Assembly: GCA_049964535.1 (NCBI GenBank)
Contig: JBMFXG010000168.1
Coordinates: 1-5,752 of the forward strand
DNA length: 5,752 nucleotides
Direction: 5' to 3'
From: JAJYZP01 sp049964535
GTDB taxonomy: Bacteria; Actinomycetota; Acidimicrobiia; Acidimicrobiales; Acidimicrobiaceae
Positions 1 through 5,752 of the stretch are shown here, piece by piece (the stretch's first letter is position 1; every line of letters starts with the position of its first letter). The position numbers and the translations under genes were made by a program. The notes beneath the pieces are model-generated. The model ran no database searches. It was given only the letters and a program-made list of their open reading frames with translations, and had not been told where the DNA came from.

Positions 1-2
1 CG

Positions 3-47
3 GTCAACTACGAGCTAGCCTTAGCAACAGTCGCTCAAGCGGCTTAA
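3..47 (+). CDS. Possible C-terminal tail of an upstream gene (truncated by window start)
   Basis: Reading from base 3, fourteen codons (VNYELALATVAQAA) run to a TAA at 45-47. The alanine-rich, helix-like ending looks like the end of a normal protein, but it is far too short to identify. A rival reading from base 2 stays open for 59 codons to a TAG at 179-181 and ends in an acidic stretch (GAILTLEDDGSETAT). Its first half is rich in serine and poor in coding character, so I prefer the TAA. Either tail would put a plus-strand gene upstream of the SDR gene, possibly in the same transcript. Only sequence to the left of the window can settle this. Confidence 0.25.
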   Translation, partial: VNYELALATVAQAA

Positions 48-127
48 GTCAGTGTCTACTGAATCTGGGTAATCTCAGAGTTAGTAGAAGCTGGTTCCCA
101 GTACAAGCGTGTGACCTACGCGGCATG

Positions 128-145
128 GAGGATGGTGCTATCCTC
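128..145 (+). terminator. Hairpin in the SDR leader, possible terminator or attenuator
   Basis: GAGGAT at 128-133 and ATCCTC at 140-145 form a perfect 6-bp stem around a 6-base loop. No T-tract follows on the plus strand, so it is not a standard intrinsic terminator. It could end the upstream transcript in a U-tract-independent way, or simply be leader structure. Confidence 0.25.
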
Positions 146-214
146 ACGTTGGAAGATGACGGCTCTGAAACGGCGACCTAGGTTTTCCGTGTCCTTCGGT
201 AGCGGTTCGAAGAT

Positions 215-220
215 GGAAGG
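215..220 (+). promoter_or_regulatory. Ribosome binding site of the SDR gene
   Basis: GGAAGG is a purine-rich Shine-Dalgarno-like element. It ends 9 bases before the GTG at 230 but only 3 bases before the in-frame TTG at 224. This spacing decides the start in favour of GTG 230. Confidence 0.6.
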
Positions 221-229
221 CGTTTGTTA

Positions 230-985
230 GTGACCCTAAAGGATCGTGTCGTAGTCGTTACGGGTGGTAACGGTGGTATTGGTCTGGGTATCGCGCGTGG
301 GATCGTTCGCCACGGTGGCGCCGTAGCTCTCTGGGGAAGGAACGAGGAGAAGACGGAGCGCGCAGTAGCGGAGCTCACAGATCTTGGCGGTCGTGCTCTA
401 GGGTTGCGCTGCGATATCGCCAATGAGGGGTCGGTAGCGTGGGCGATGGCTGAAACGCTTAAGAGCTTCGGCCATGTTCACGGTCTCATTGCGAATGCAG
501 CGCTTCCCGCGCAGCGCCAGAGCTTTCTCGAGTCCTCCCTCGAGGAGTGGCGCCGAATCCTTGAGGTAGACCTTTTCGGGACCGTGGCGACACTTCGTGC
601 CGGCGCTCAAGCAATTGTGGATGGTGGTACGAGCGGTGCGCTCGTAGTTGTTTCCTCTGTTTCGGCGATCGATGGAGCTCCGGGAGTTCTTCCGTATGCG
701 GCTTCGAAGACGGCCTTACTCGGAGTGGTCCGTGGTCTCGCTGTTGAACTCGCTCGATACAAGATTCGGGTCAATGCGCTGCTTCCGGGCTGGGTCGAAA
801 CCGAGATGACGGAACCATTGCAGGAGAACGAACGTTTCATTGAGGTGACTACTCAGAGAACTCCAGTGCGGAGATGGGGTAGCCCGAGTGATTTCGAGGA
901 GGTCGGCGCGTATCTGGCCGATCCTGACCTGAACTTCCACACCGGCGATACGGTTGTGGTCGACGGGGGTTACTCGATTTTTTGA
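230..985 (+). CDS. Short-chain dehydrogenase/reductase (classical SDR)
   Basis: This is a cytosolic NAD(P)-dependent oxidoreductase of the classical SDR family: 251 residues from the GTG start, the usual family length. Visible motifs in order are the Rossmann glycine motif TGGNGGIG (residues 11-18), GRN at 37-39 after beta-2 (the Arg hints at NADP), CDI with the adenine-binding Asp at 62, NAA in place of the usual NAG at 89-91, catalytic Ser143 in VVSS, Tyr156 and Lys160 in YAASK, the PG motif at 186-187, and a C-terminal TGDTVVVDGG segment. The Asn of the Asn-Ser-Tyr-Lys tetrad is replaced by Asp114 (EVDLFG). No signal peptide or membrane segment is visible. TTG at 224 is the alternative start but is too close to the Shine-Dalgarno element. 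The C-terminal half resembles sugar or hydroxyacyl dehydrogenases, but the substrate cannot be read from sequence. The gene converges on the CoxL-type gene. Confidence 0.93.
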   Translation: MTLKDRVVVVTGGNGGIGLGIARGIVRHGGAVALWGRNEEKTERAVAELTDLGGRALGLRCDIANEGSVAWAMAETLKSFGHVHGLIANAALPAQRQSFLESSLEEWRRILEVDLFGTVATLRAGAQAIVDGGTSGALVVVSSVSAIDGAPGVLPYAASKTALLGVVRGLAVELARYKIRVNALLPGWVETEMTEPLQENERFIEVTTQRTPVRRWGSPSDFEEVGAYLADPDLNFHTGDTVVVDGGYSIF

Positions 986-1037
986 TTCGCTCCGCACAGG
1001 TAGTGGCGTACGCATTGACCTGACTGTTGTTTCGCGG

Positions 1038-1089
1038 AGACGCCATTTATCGTTGGGGGTAACCTCGCCCCGAGCGAAGGATGGCGTCT
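1038..1089. terminator. Long two-part hairpin between convergent genes, candidate bidirectional terminator
   Basis: AGACGCCAT at 1038-1046 pairs perfectly with ATGGCGTCT at 1081-1089. Inside it, 1051-1058 pairs with 1068-1076 (a GGGG/CCCC core, a G-U and a U-A pair, a bulged G at 1074 and two closing pairs) around a 9-base loop. The structure starts 53 bases after the SDR stop and ends 87 bases before the end of the minus-strand gene. Neither strand has a T-tract after it. A terminator that works without a U-tract, as proposed for some actinobacteria, fits the position. A structured small RNA is the alternative. Confidence 0.45.
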
Positions 1090-1122
1090 ATAACAACGTC
1101 TCTTCCGAGATGAAGAGCGCCT

Positions 1123-1139
1123 CCAGGCGACCCGCCTGG
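1123..1139. terminator. Compact GC-rich hairpin, candidate terminator
   Basis: CCAGGCG at 1123-1129 and CGCCTGG at 1133-1139 form a perfect 7-bp stem with a 3-base loop. It lies 37 bases past the stop codon of the minus-strand CoxL-type gene, a usual distance for its terminator. No T-tract follows in either direction. A weaker 6-bp stem (1097-1102 with 1107-1112, one G-U pair) sits between this hairpin and the longer one upstream. Confidence 0.45.
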
Positions 1140-1175
1140 GAACGTCAGGAGGGACTGACTGGTCGCTCGAATCTG

Positions 1176-3557
1176 CTAGACGTCGACGCTGGCAGCGTCA
1201 GACTCGGTTGTCTGGCCACGGAGAGGAAGCATCTCGAATGCCTTGGGTGGGTCACTCCACGGTATCGTCGTCTCGCCTCTCTCCGCCTTGCCAATAGCCT
1301 CCCACACCCTCTGAGGGGTGCATGGCATCTCGATATGACGTACACCGAGATAGCTCAATGCGTCGACAACGGCGTTGTGCACGGCAGGCATTGAGCCGAT
1401 GGTTCCCGATTCTCCAATTCCCTTGGCGCCGAGCGCATTGAGTGGAGTCGGGGTCTCGACGTTAGTAGCGTTGAAGGAGGGTAGTTCCGCCGCTGAAGGC
1501 ATGGCGTACTCTGCAAGCGTTGAGGTAAGAGGGTTGCCGAACTCGTCATATACGTACTGCTCCCACAGCGCTTGTGCTACGCCTTGAGCGATGCCACCGT
1601 GCTGTTGACCTTGAACGATCATAGGATTGAGGACTCGACCACAGTCGTCGACGGCGATATGACTACGAGGCGTCACTCTACCTGTTTCGAGATCGACGAG
1701 AACCGTTGAGAGGTGTGCACCAAAGGGAAAAGTAGCCGATGCCTGAGAGAAGTCGAAGGTCGCCTCGAGAAGGTTCCCCCGCTTGTGCTCTTCCGTTGCG
1801 AGCTGAGCCCACGTGACGGTGGAGCTCGGTACACCTGCAACGGAGAGTCCGTCGCCGGACTCGGTAACTACAATGTCCTCCTCTGCCGCTTCGAGTAGGT
1901 TGCTTGCCAAGAGTTTCGCCTTCTCTAGGACGGCTTCAGTTGCACCCTTTACAGCGGAGCCACCGATCTGGAGCGAACGAGAACCACCCGTTCCGCCACC
2001 CCTTGGAACTGCGGCGGTATCAGATTGAACGAACTGAATCTTCTCGATCGGAATGCCCAGCAGTTCTGAGACGATCATTGAGAACGAGGTAGCGTGGCCC
2101 TGTCCGTGTCCTGATGTACCAACCTTGATGATGGCACCGCCTTCAGGAGTAACTTCGACTGAGGAGTACTCAGTTGCTCCACCGCCGGCGGTTACCTCGA
2201 CGTAGACAGAGACGCCAATTCCGAGTTGATAGCGATCATTGCGCTGCCGGCGCTCTTGTTGCTCCTTGCGGAGATCCTCATAGGAGCTCAGTTCGATGAG
2301 CCGATCGAGCGCTTTGGCATAATCTCCGATGTCGTAGACCGTTCCGACAACGGTGGTGAAAGGGAAGCTCACGTCGTTGAGGAGATTCTTCCTCCGAATC
2401 TCAATTGGATCGAGGTCCAACTCGTCGGCTGCGATGTCGATGATTCTCTCTAAGAATGCCGCAGCTTCTGGGCGCCCAGCACCGCGGAATGCACCCATCG
2501 GTGTCGTATTCGTGAACACGGCCACACCGTCGTAGGAGATGCGTGGTATATGGTAGACCCCTTGGGACATGCTCCGGGTAGATCCGAGGACGAGTCCGCC
2601 TCCGAACCCACCGTACGCTCCAGCATCACCGATCATACGGCAGCGCAGCCCGGTGAAGGTGCCGTCTCGTCGAAGTCCGAGCTCAACATATTGAATTTGT
2701 CCGCGACCGTGCGGCATGGCGATGAGATTCTCTGATCTTGTCTCTACCCACTTGACTGGTCGATCAAGTTTGAGTGCAGCTGCATAGACAACTGAGTGTT
2801 CTGCGGTAACTCCGGCCTTACCACCGAATGCACCTCCCACGTGAGGGGCGATGACGTGAATGGAGCTCGGTTCGACTGAGAAGATTCCCCCGAGTAGTCC
2901 GGCTACCGCGTGCGGCATCTGGGTTGAAACGTAGACCGTCGCGCGGTAGTGATCATCCCCTCGAGGCGGAACGACCAGGATGGCATTTCCCTCCATTGGG
3001 ACGACTGCGATGCGTTGGTTTTCAATGCGGGCTCGAATGACAACCTCGGCGTCTTCAAGGACACTATCTCCTTGAGGATCTCGATAGCCAGCAGCGATAT
3101 TCGAATCTGCCGAGGGAGTGTGCGGCTCGAGGCGTGGATCCAGGGCATCTTCCATCGAGATTACCGGTGGAAGCTCTTCGTATTCGACCTCGACCAGCTC
3201 TGCAGCGTCGAGCGCTGCAGCCTTTGACGATGCGACGATGGCGACAACTGCGTCACCGACGAAGCGCACGGTTCCTCGTGCAAGTGGTGGACGCTTGACC
3301 GCCTCGTTGAGTGCAAAGAATGCGTGGTGGTCGGGGATATTGAGATCGTCTGCGCAGAAAACACCGAGTACCCCCGGAGCGGCGGCAGCGAGGTCAGAGT
3401 TGATCGAGAGTATCTTCGCATGGGCAAACGGAGAGCGTACGAACACGAGATGACCCAAGTCCTCGAAGTGCATGTTGTCGATGAAGGTACCGTCTCCACG
3501 CAAAAGGGCCGGATCTTCGACGCGACGTACGGATGTTCCAAGAATTGAACCAGGCAT
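1176..3557 (-). CDS. Molybdenum hydroxylase large subunit, CoxL/xanthine dehydrogenase family (form II-like)
   Basis: This is a full-length (793-residue) molybdopterin-binding subunit of the family that includes CO dehydrogenase, xanthine dehydrogenase, aldehyde oxidoreductase and nicotinate or quinoline oxidoreductases. These enzymes hydroxylate a carbon with water-derived oxygen at a Mo-cytosine-dinucleotide cofactor. The N-terminus (GTSVRRVEDPALLRG, 7-21) is the family start, which supports ATG at 3557. Further motifs are GGAFGGK (241-247), the active-site loop AFRGAGR (356-362), the cofactor segments GHGQGH (483-488) and GGTGGSRS (521-528), and KGIGESG (712-718) with the catalytic Glu716. 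Form I CO dehydrogenases carry AYxCSFR with the Cu-binding Cys, and here that Cys is absent, so CO oxidation is unlikely. The FeS and FAD partner subunits are not encoded in the window. There is no signal peptide. No clear Shine-Dalgarno precedes the start, and a -10-like TAACCT lies 8 bases upstream. The substrate is unknown. Confidence 0.93.
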   Translation of the reverse strand: MPGSILGTSVRRVEDPALLRGDGTFIDNMHFEDLGHLVFVRSPFAHAKILSINSDLAAAAPGVLGVFCADDLNIPDHHAFFALNEAVKRPPLARGTVRFVGDAVVAIVASSKAAALDAAELVEVEYEELPPVISMEDALDPRLEPHTPSADSNIAAGYRDPQGDSVLEDAEVVIRARIENQRIAVVPMEGNAILVVPPRGDDHYRATVYVSTQMPHAVAGLLGGIFSVEPSSIHVIAPHVGGAFGGKAGVTAEHSVVYAAALKLDRPVKWVETRSENLIAMPHGRGQIQYVELGLRRDGTFTGLRCRMIGDAGAYGGFGGGLVLGSTRSMSQGVYHIPRISYDGVAVFTNTTPMGAFRGAGRPEAAAFLERIIDIAADELDLDPIEIRRKNLLNDVSFPFTTVVGTVYDIGDYAKALDRLIELSSYEDLRKEQQERRQRNDRYQLGIGVSVYVEVTAGGGATEYSSVEVTPEGGAIIKVGTSGHGQGHATSFSMIVSELLGIPIEKIQFVQSDTAAVPRGGGTGGSRSLQIGGSAVKGATEAVLEKAKLLASNLLEAAEEDIVVTESGDGLSVAGVPSSTVTWAQLATEEHKRGNLLEATFDFSQASATFPFGAHLSTVLVDLETGRVTPRSHIAVDDCGRVLNPMIVQGQQHGGIAQGVAQALWEQYVYDEFGNPLTSTLAEYAMPSAAELPSFNATNVETPTPLNALGAKGIGESGTIGSMPAVHNAVVDALSYLGVRHIEMPCTPQRVWEAIGKAERGETTIPWSDPPKAFEMLPLRGQTTESDAASVDV

Positions 3558-3565
3558 AGTTTCTA

Positions 3566-3571
3566 AGGTTA
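3566..3571 (-). promoter_or_regulatory. -10-like element close to the CoxL-type start, possible leaderless promoter
   Basis: On the minus strand TAACCT fits TAnnnT and ends 8 bases before the ATG at 3557. There is no Shine-Dalgarno in the bases between (TAGAAACT). This arrangement would give a leaderless or nearly leaderless mRNA, which is common in actinobacteria. No good -35 is visible at the expected distance. The assignment is an inference from position. Confidence 0.3.
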
Positions 3572-3573
3572 GG

Positions 3574-3588
3574 AGCTTCTCTGAAGCT
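3574..3588. promoter_or_regulatory. Perfect palindrome upstream of the CoxL-type gene, candidate operator
   Basis: AGCTTC and GAAGCT are perfect inverted half-sites separated by TCT. The centre (3581) is 24 bases upstream of the ATG, and the palindrome begins just upstream of the -10-like TAACCT. If transcription starts at or near the ATG, a repressor bound here would sit between -10 and -35. It could also be a small hairpin in a longer leader if the promoter is further away. No regulator gene is visible nearby. Confidence 0.3.
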
Positions 3589-3909
3589 TGTGACCTTTGA
3601 ATCTTGCTTCACGACTTCAGATTGTGAGCTCAAGATTTCGGTTTGAGTATCGATGTGACAGTAGGTGCGTGTTGTCGCTGGGAAGAATCGGCAAGTAAAC
3701 TCTGCGTCGACGCACAAACTTTACTCCAGTGGGGTCGCAGCGGTGGTTGGGTTTCCTGACTTCCCCTTCCCCTGGTGTTCGATGTGCGCTGGATACCAGA
3801 GGTCCCCGATAGCAGTCCCATCATCTCTGTGAAATCTGTCTTTGGGCTAGTACCGCCTTCAGAACCCTGGGGCAGATAGAAGGCGATGTGAGGTGAGCGA
3901 TATCCACTT

Positions 3910-4174
3910 TCAAGCTCTTGCGCCGTCCATCACGAGGTTGAGAGCTTGACCGGAAACGATGTCGTGGTAGAGAACTCTCTCCAGCTCGTCCTCTTGGAGC
4001 TTCTCAGAATCCGCTGCCGCTGACTCAGCGCGGGTGCCCTCTTCTCGGTGTCTGGTGGACTCAATCGCAACGGGACTGCTGTTGACCTTGGCAGAGAGAA
4101 CTACCCTCGAACAAAATTGCGTCTCCCTTAACGAGCACTCTGATCACACGCTCCGAAGTAACTTGCCTCAGGTG
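3910..4174 (-). pseudogene. Possible frameshifted remnant of an enoyl-CoA hydratase/isomerase (crotonase) C-terminus
   Basis: A minus-strand frame without a start is open from 4143 to a TGA at 3910-3912. It contains AKVNSSPVAIESTR, which resembles the crotonase-family helix ending in SPxA. After 39 residues, counted from that Ser to the Asp, it reads HDIVSGQAL, which matches the spacing of the family's C-terminal D-x3-G-x2-A pattern. In a second frame at 4094-4174 the sequence reads QVTSERVIRVLVKGDAI, which loosely resembles the family's segment before that helix (TAEEA...GLV..VV). Joining the two needs a frameshift near 4098-4105. No active-site part is left. The match is by eye and weak. 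An SDR-like reading of SGQALNLVMDG is an alternative, and chance is possible. The gene type would fit next to an acyl-CoA synthetase. Confidence 0.27.
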
Positions 4175-4391
4175 AACTGTTCTCTGCCCCGACCTTCGCC
4201 GAGGGGAGTTTCTCTCGTGGGTGGGTTAGCTCTAAGGGTGATTGCTCGCCGTCGAGCGATCGAACAATGTGTTGTGGGTGATCAAGTCTCCGCTTACTTT
4301 CGCACCTCAACCATGCAGTCTTCCCTCTCCTGCGGATTCTGCAGTTTGCGAAGGTCTCGTTTCCCCTCCAAGTGGTTGGGCGTTCAAAGCA

Positions 4392-4413
4392 ATCAAACCG
4401 TGCATTGGTTGAT
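4392..4413 (-). terminator. Weak hairpin just after the synthetase gene
   Basis: ATCAA plus CC (4392-4399, bulged A at 4397) pairs with GGTTGAT (4407-4413) around a 7-base loop. It begins 12 bases past the synthetase stop codon on the minus strand. The bases after it on that strand are T-rich but not a clean tract (TGCTTTG). The position suits a terminator, but the stem is AT-rich and imperfect. Confidence 0.3.
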
Positions 4414-4425
4414 CGGAGAGTTTCG

Positions 4426-5752
4426 TCAGGCGTACTTCACCTTGAGTTCTCGTTTGACGATCTTTCCAGTTGCGCCTCGTGGAAGTGGCTCGTTCGTGAT
4501 GATGATTCGTGCTGGTACTTTGAACCCAGCTAGATGTTGTCCGACAAAGTCACGAAGCTCTTGCTCGGTGCAGTGATGACCTGCAGCGAGCTGTACGGCA
4601 GCGACGACCTCTTCGCCGAGTCGTTCGTTTGGTATGCCGAAAACTGCGGCCTCGTTGATCGCAGGATGTTCGTAGAGCACCGCCTCAACCTCAACGCTGT
4701 AGACGTTCTCTCCCCCTCGGATGATCATGTCTTTAATACGATCCTCGATGTAGAGATAGCCGTCCATGTCAATATGTCCAAGGTCGCCGGTTTTGAGCCA
4801 TCCTTGCATAAAGGCTTGCTCGTTAGCGTCCGGTCGTTGCCAATAGCCGCGGATCAGGTTGACGCCTGCGAAACAGATCTCCCCGGACGACCCCGGAGGA
4901 AGATCTTCGCCTAGCGGTGACACGATTTTTACGTCCATGATTGGGATGGTCTTGCCGGCGGACGTCGGATGTTCAAGTAGATCCGAGCCACCGATTCCTG
5001 GACCATACGCGTTCGTCTCTGTCATGCCGTACCCGAAGCTTGGTGCTGCACTGCGAACGCGTTGGTCGAGGCGAGAAACGAGTTGCGGTGGCACCGGTGA
5101 ACCACCTCCGCCGATAGAGACCAGACTTGAGGTGTCAGTCTTCGTAAACGATGGTGCTTCCATGAGGTCCCACGACATTGTTGGTACGCCGATGAAGTTA
5201 GTGACTCGGTAACGCTCGATGATCGTGAGCGCCTTCTCCGGGTCCCACCGGTGCAGGAGTATGAGTTTTGAGGTTGTAGCGATGGCTCCGAGTAGCACGG
5301 CGACGGAGCCTGTCACATGGAAGAGCGGAATCGCCAGGATAAAGCATGGCGGAAACTTTGGCGGTACTGTTGTGGGCTGAATCAGCTTTTGGACTTCGTT
5401 GCGCGCTCCGAAGGCCATGATGGCCGAGAGAACTGCGCGGTGTGTAGAGACGGCCCCCTTCGGTCTACCGGTCGTTCCAGAGGTGTAGAGGATCGTTGCG
5501 TCATCGTCGAGATCGATCGGACGATCAACTCTTACCCCTGGTAGCGCCACGATCTCGTCAAAACGAGCGTAGGGAAGCCCCTCGTTCGACCGAACAGTGA
5601 TAATCGGGATTGCGCTGTCATCGACGATTGGGGCCAGGCGCGTACAGCGCTCTTCGTCGACGATCACCAGAGCAGGTTTACAGTCAGCGACTGCGAATTC
5701 GAGCTCGTCTCGTTGCCACCATGCGTTGAAGAGAACTGCCACGGCTCCGACC
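4426..5752 (-). CDS. AMP-forming acyl-CoA synthetase (class I adenylate-forming), 5' end beyond window
   Basis: This enzyme family joins a carboxylic acid to CoA through an acyl-adenylate. The frame is open to the window edge. The GTG at 5742 is preceded in frame by V-G-A and lies inside the usual GAVAVLFN-type segment, so it is an internal Val and roughly the first 100 residues are missing. Numbered from that Val, the motifs are the P-loop YTSGTTGRPKG (86-96), a fatty-acid-type linker region, YGMTET with Glu242, KTGD with Asp320 (317-320), DRIKD with Arg335, the hinge region and RGGENVYSVEVE (342-353), and PRGATGKI with the catalytic Lys427. All key residues are present, so the C-terminal part looks functional. 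The hinge region and C-terminal motifs resemble medium/long-chain or aromatic acyl-CoA ligases. The acyl substrate cannot be read. The gene points toward the gap at 3558-4425 and has the same strand as the CoxL-type gene, but the 868-base gap argues against one compact operon. Confidence 0.93.
   Translation of the reverse strand, partial: VGAVAVLFNAWWQRDELEFAVADCKPALVIVDEERCTRLAPIVDDSAIPIITVRSNEGLPYARFDEIVALPGVRVDRPIDLDDDATILYTSGTTGRPKGAVSTHRAVLSAIMAFGARNEVQKLIQPTTVPPKFPPCFILAIPLFHVTGSVAVLLGAIATTSKLILLHRWDPEKALTIIERYRVTNFIGVPTMSWDLMEAPSFTKTDTSSLVSIGGGGSPVPPQLVSRLDQRVRSAAPSFGYGMTETNAYGPGIGGSDLLEHPTSAGKTIPIMDVKIVSPLGEDLPPGSSGEICFAGVNLIRGYWQRPDANEQAFMQGWLKTGDLGHIDMDGYLYIEDRIKDMIIRGGENVYSVEVEAVLYEHPAINEAAVFGIPNERLGEEVVAAVQLAAGHHCTEQELRDFVGQHLAGFKVPARIIITNEPLPRGATGKIVKRELKVKYA

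Larger units (their letters stand above)
48..229 (+). other. Leader region upstream of the SDR gene
   Basis: If the upstream gene ends at 47, this is a 182-base spacer. It contains a short hairpin (CTGG-TTC-CCAG at 91-101), a stronger one at 128-145, and the ribosome binding site of the SDR gene at 215-220. A reading frame without start-site support runs from 63 to a TAG at 228-230 that overlaps the GTG start. A tiny ATG frame runs from 125 to 181. Neither has a recognisable product. I see no convincing -35/-10 pair, so the SDR gene may have a weak promoter here or be read from upstream. Confidence 0.4.
3558..4425. other. 868-base stretch without an intact gene
   Basis: Between the two minus-strand genes no frame shows a recognisable intact protein. 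The right end of the CoxL-type gene's control region lies at 3558-3590. A weak imperfect hairpin (CTGGT 3772-3776 with ACCAG 3795-3799) lies in the middle. Positions 3910-4174 carry a possible gene remnant on the minus strand. The terminator candidate of the synthetase gene is at 4392-4413. A plus-strand frame from 4034 to 4576 has no recognisable domain and runs antisense into the synthetase gene, so I do not call it. I see no tRNA or insertion sequence. Confidence 0.6.

Noticed and set aside
954..1394. A 146-codon plus-strand open frame spanning the convergent gap
   Set aside because: It starts inside the SDR gene in another frame, crosses the hairpin cluster and continues antisense to the CoxL-type gene. 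Its sequence shows no domain.
1176..3557. Calling this gene a true CO dehydrogenase (form I coxL)
   Set aside because: The Cu-binding Cys motif AYxCSFR is absent. The loop is AFRGAGR, and the coxM and coxS genes are not adjacent.
3589..3658. Three TGTGA boxes (3589, 3623, 3654) spaced about three helical turns apart upstream of the CoxL-type gene, suggesting CRP-type control
   Set aside because: None has a paired TCACA half-site at the spacing CRP/FNR-type sites need, and more TGTGA copies occur nearby without regular spacing.
4018..4030. 13-base palindrome CGCTGA-C-TCAGCG as an operator
   Set aside because: It is far from any gene start and lies within the possible gene remnant. No promoter-like sequence is next to it.
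4094..4225. Extending the crotonase-like remnant further upstream on the minus strand
   Set aside because: Beyond about 4174 the frame becomes Arg/Ser-rich and reaches a stop at 4226-4228. The other frames gave only loose resemblances that need large insertions.
4034..4576. A 180-codon plus-strand open frame in the gap, containing Cys-Gly-Phe-Cys at 4331-4342 like the FeS motif of CoxS proteins
   Set aside because: The rest of the frame has no ferredoxin cysteine pattern and no recognisable domain. It lies opposite in strand to the CoxL-type gene and runs 150 bases antisense into the well-supported synthetase gene. The CGFC is most likely chance.

Overview
The window carries two complete genes and one truncated gene for oxidative catabolism, separated by two structured or decayed intergenic stretches. 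The moderate-GC coding sequence, the TTG/GTG choice at one start, the possible leaderless start of another gene and the gene types would fit an actinobacterium such as an acidimicrobial lineage. That placement is inferred from general character only. Nothing in the window is a taxonomic marker.

Layout. Positions 1-229 are the leader of the first gene. They probably begin with the last codons of an upstream plus-strand gene and contain a small hairpin. Positions 230-985 (+) encode a short-chain dehydrogenase/reductase (SDR) with a GTG start. Positions 986-1175 are a convergent intergenic gap holding three hairpins in a row, which probably end transcription from one or both sides. Positions 1176-3557 (-) encode a full-length molybdenum-hydroxylase large subunit of the CoxL/xanthine dehydrogenase family. 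Its active-site loop reads AFRGAGR, so it is form II-like and not a true form I CO dehydrogenase. Positions 3558-4425 are 868 bases without an intact gene. This stretch holds a palindrome and a -10-like element just upstream of the CoxL-type gene, and on the minus strand what may be the frameshifted C-terminal remnant of an enoyl-CoA hydratase-family gene. Positions 4426-5752 (-) are the C-terminal 440 or so residues of an AMP-forming acyl-CoA synthetase whose start lies beyond the right edge.

How they may work together. The synthetase would activate a carboxylic acid to its CoA thioester, an enoyl-CoA hydratase (if the remnant is one) would hydrate it, and an SDR would oxidise or reduce an alcohol/keto group. 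The molybdenum hydroxylase would hydroxylate an unidentified aromatic, heterocyclic or aldehyde substrate. The window therefore resembles part of a catabolic cluster for an unidentified organic acid or ring compound. The main oddity is that the molybdenum subunit has no adjacent gene for its FeS and FAD partner subunits. I found no mobile element, CRISPR array, tRNA or rRNA, and no convincing new defence or other novel system.
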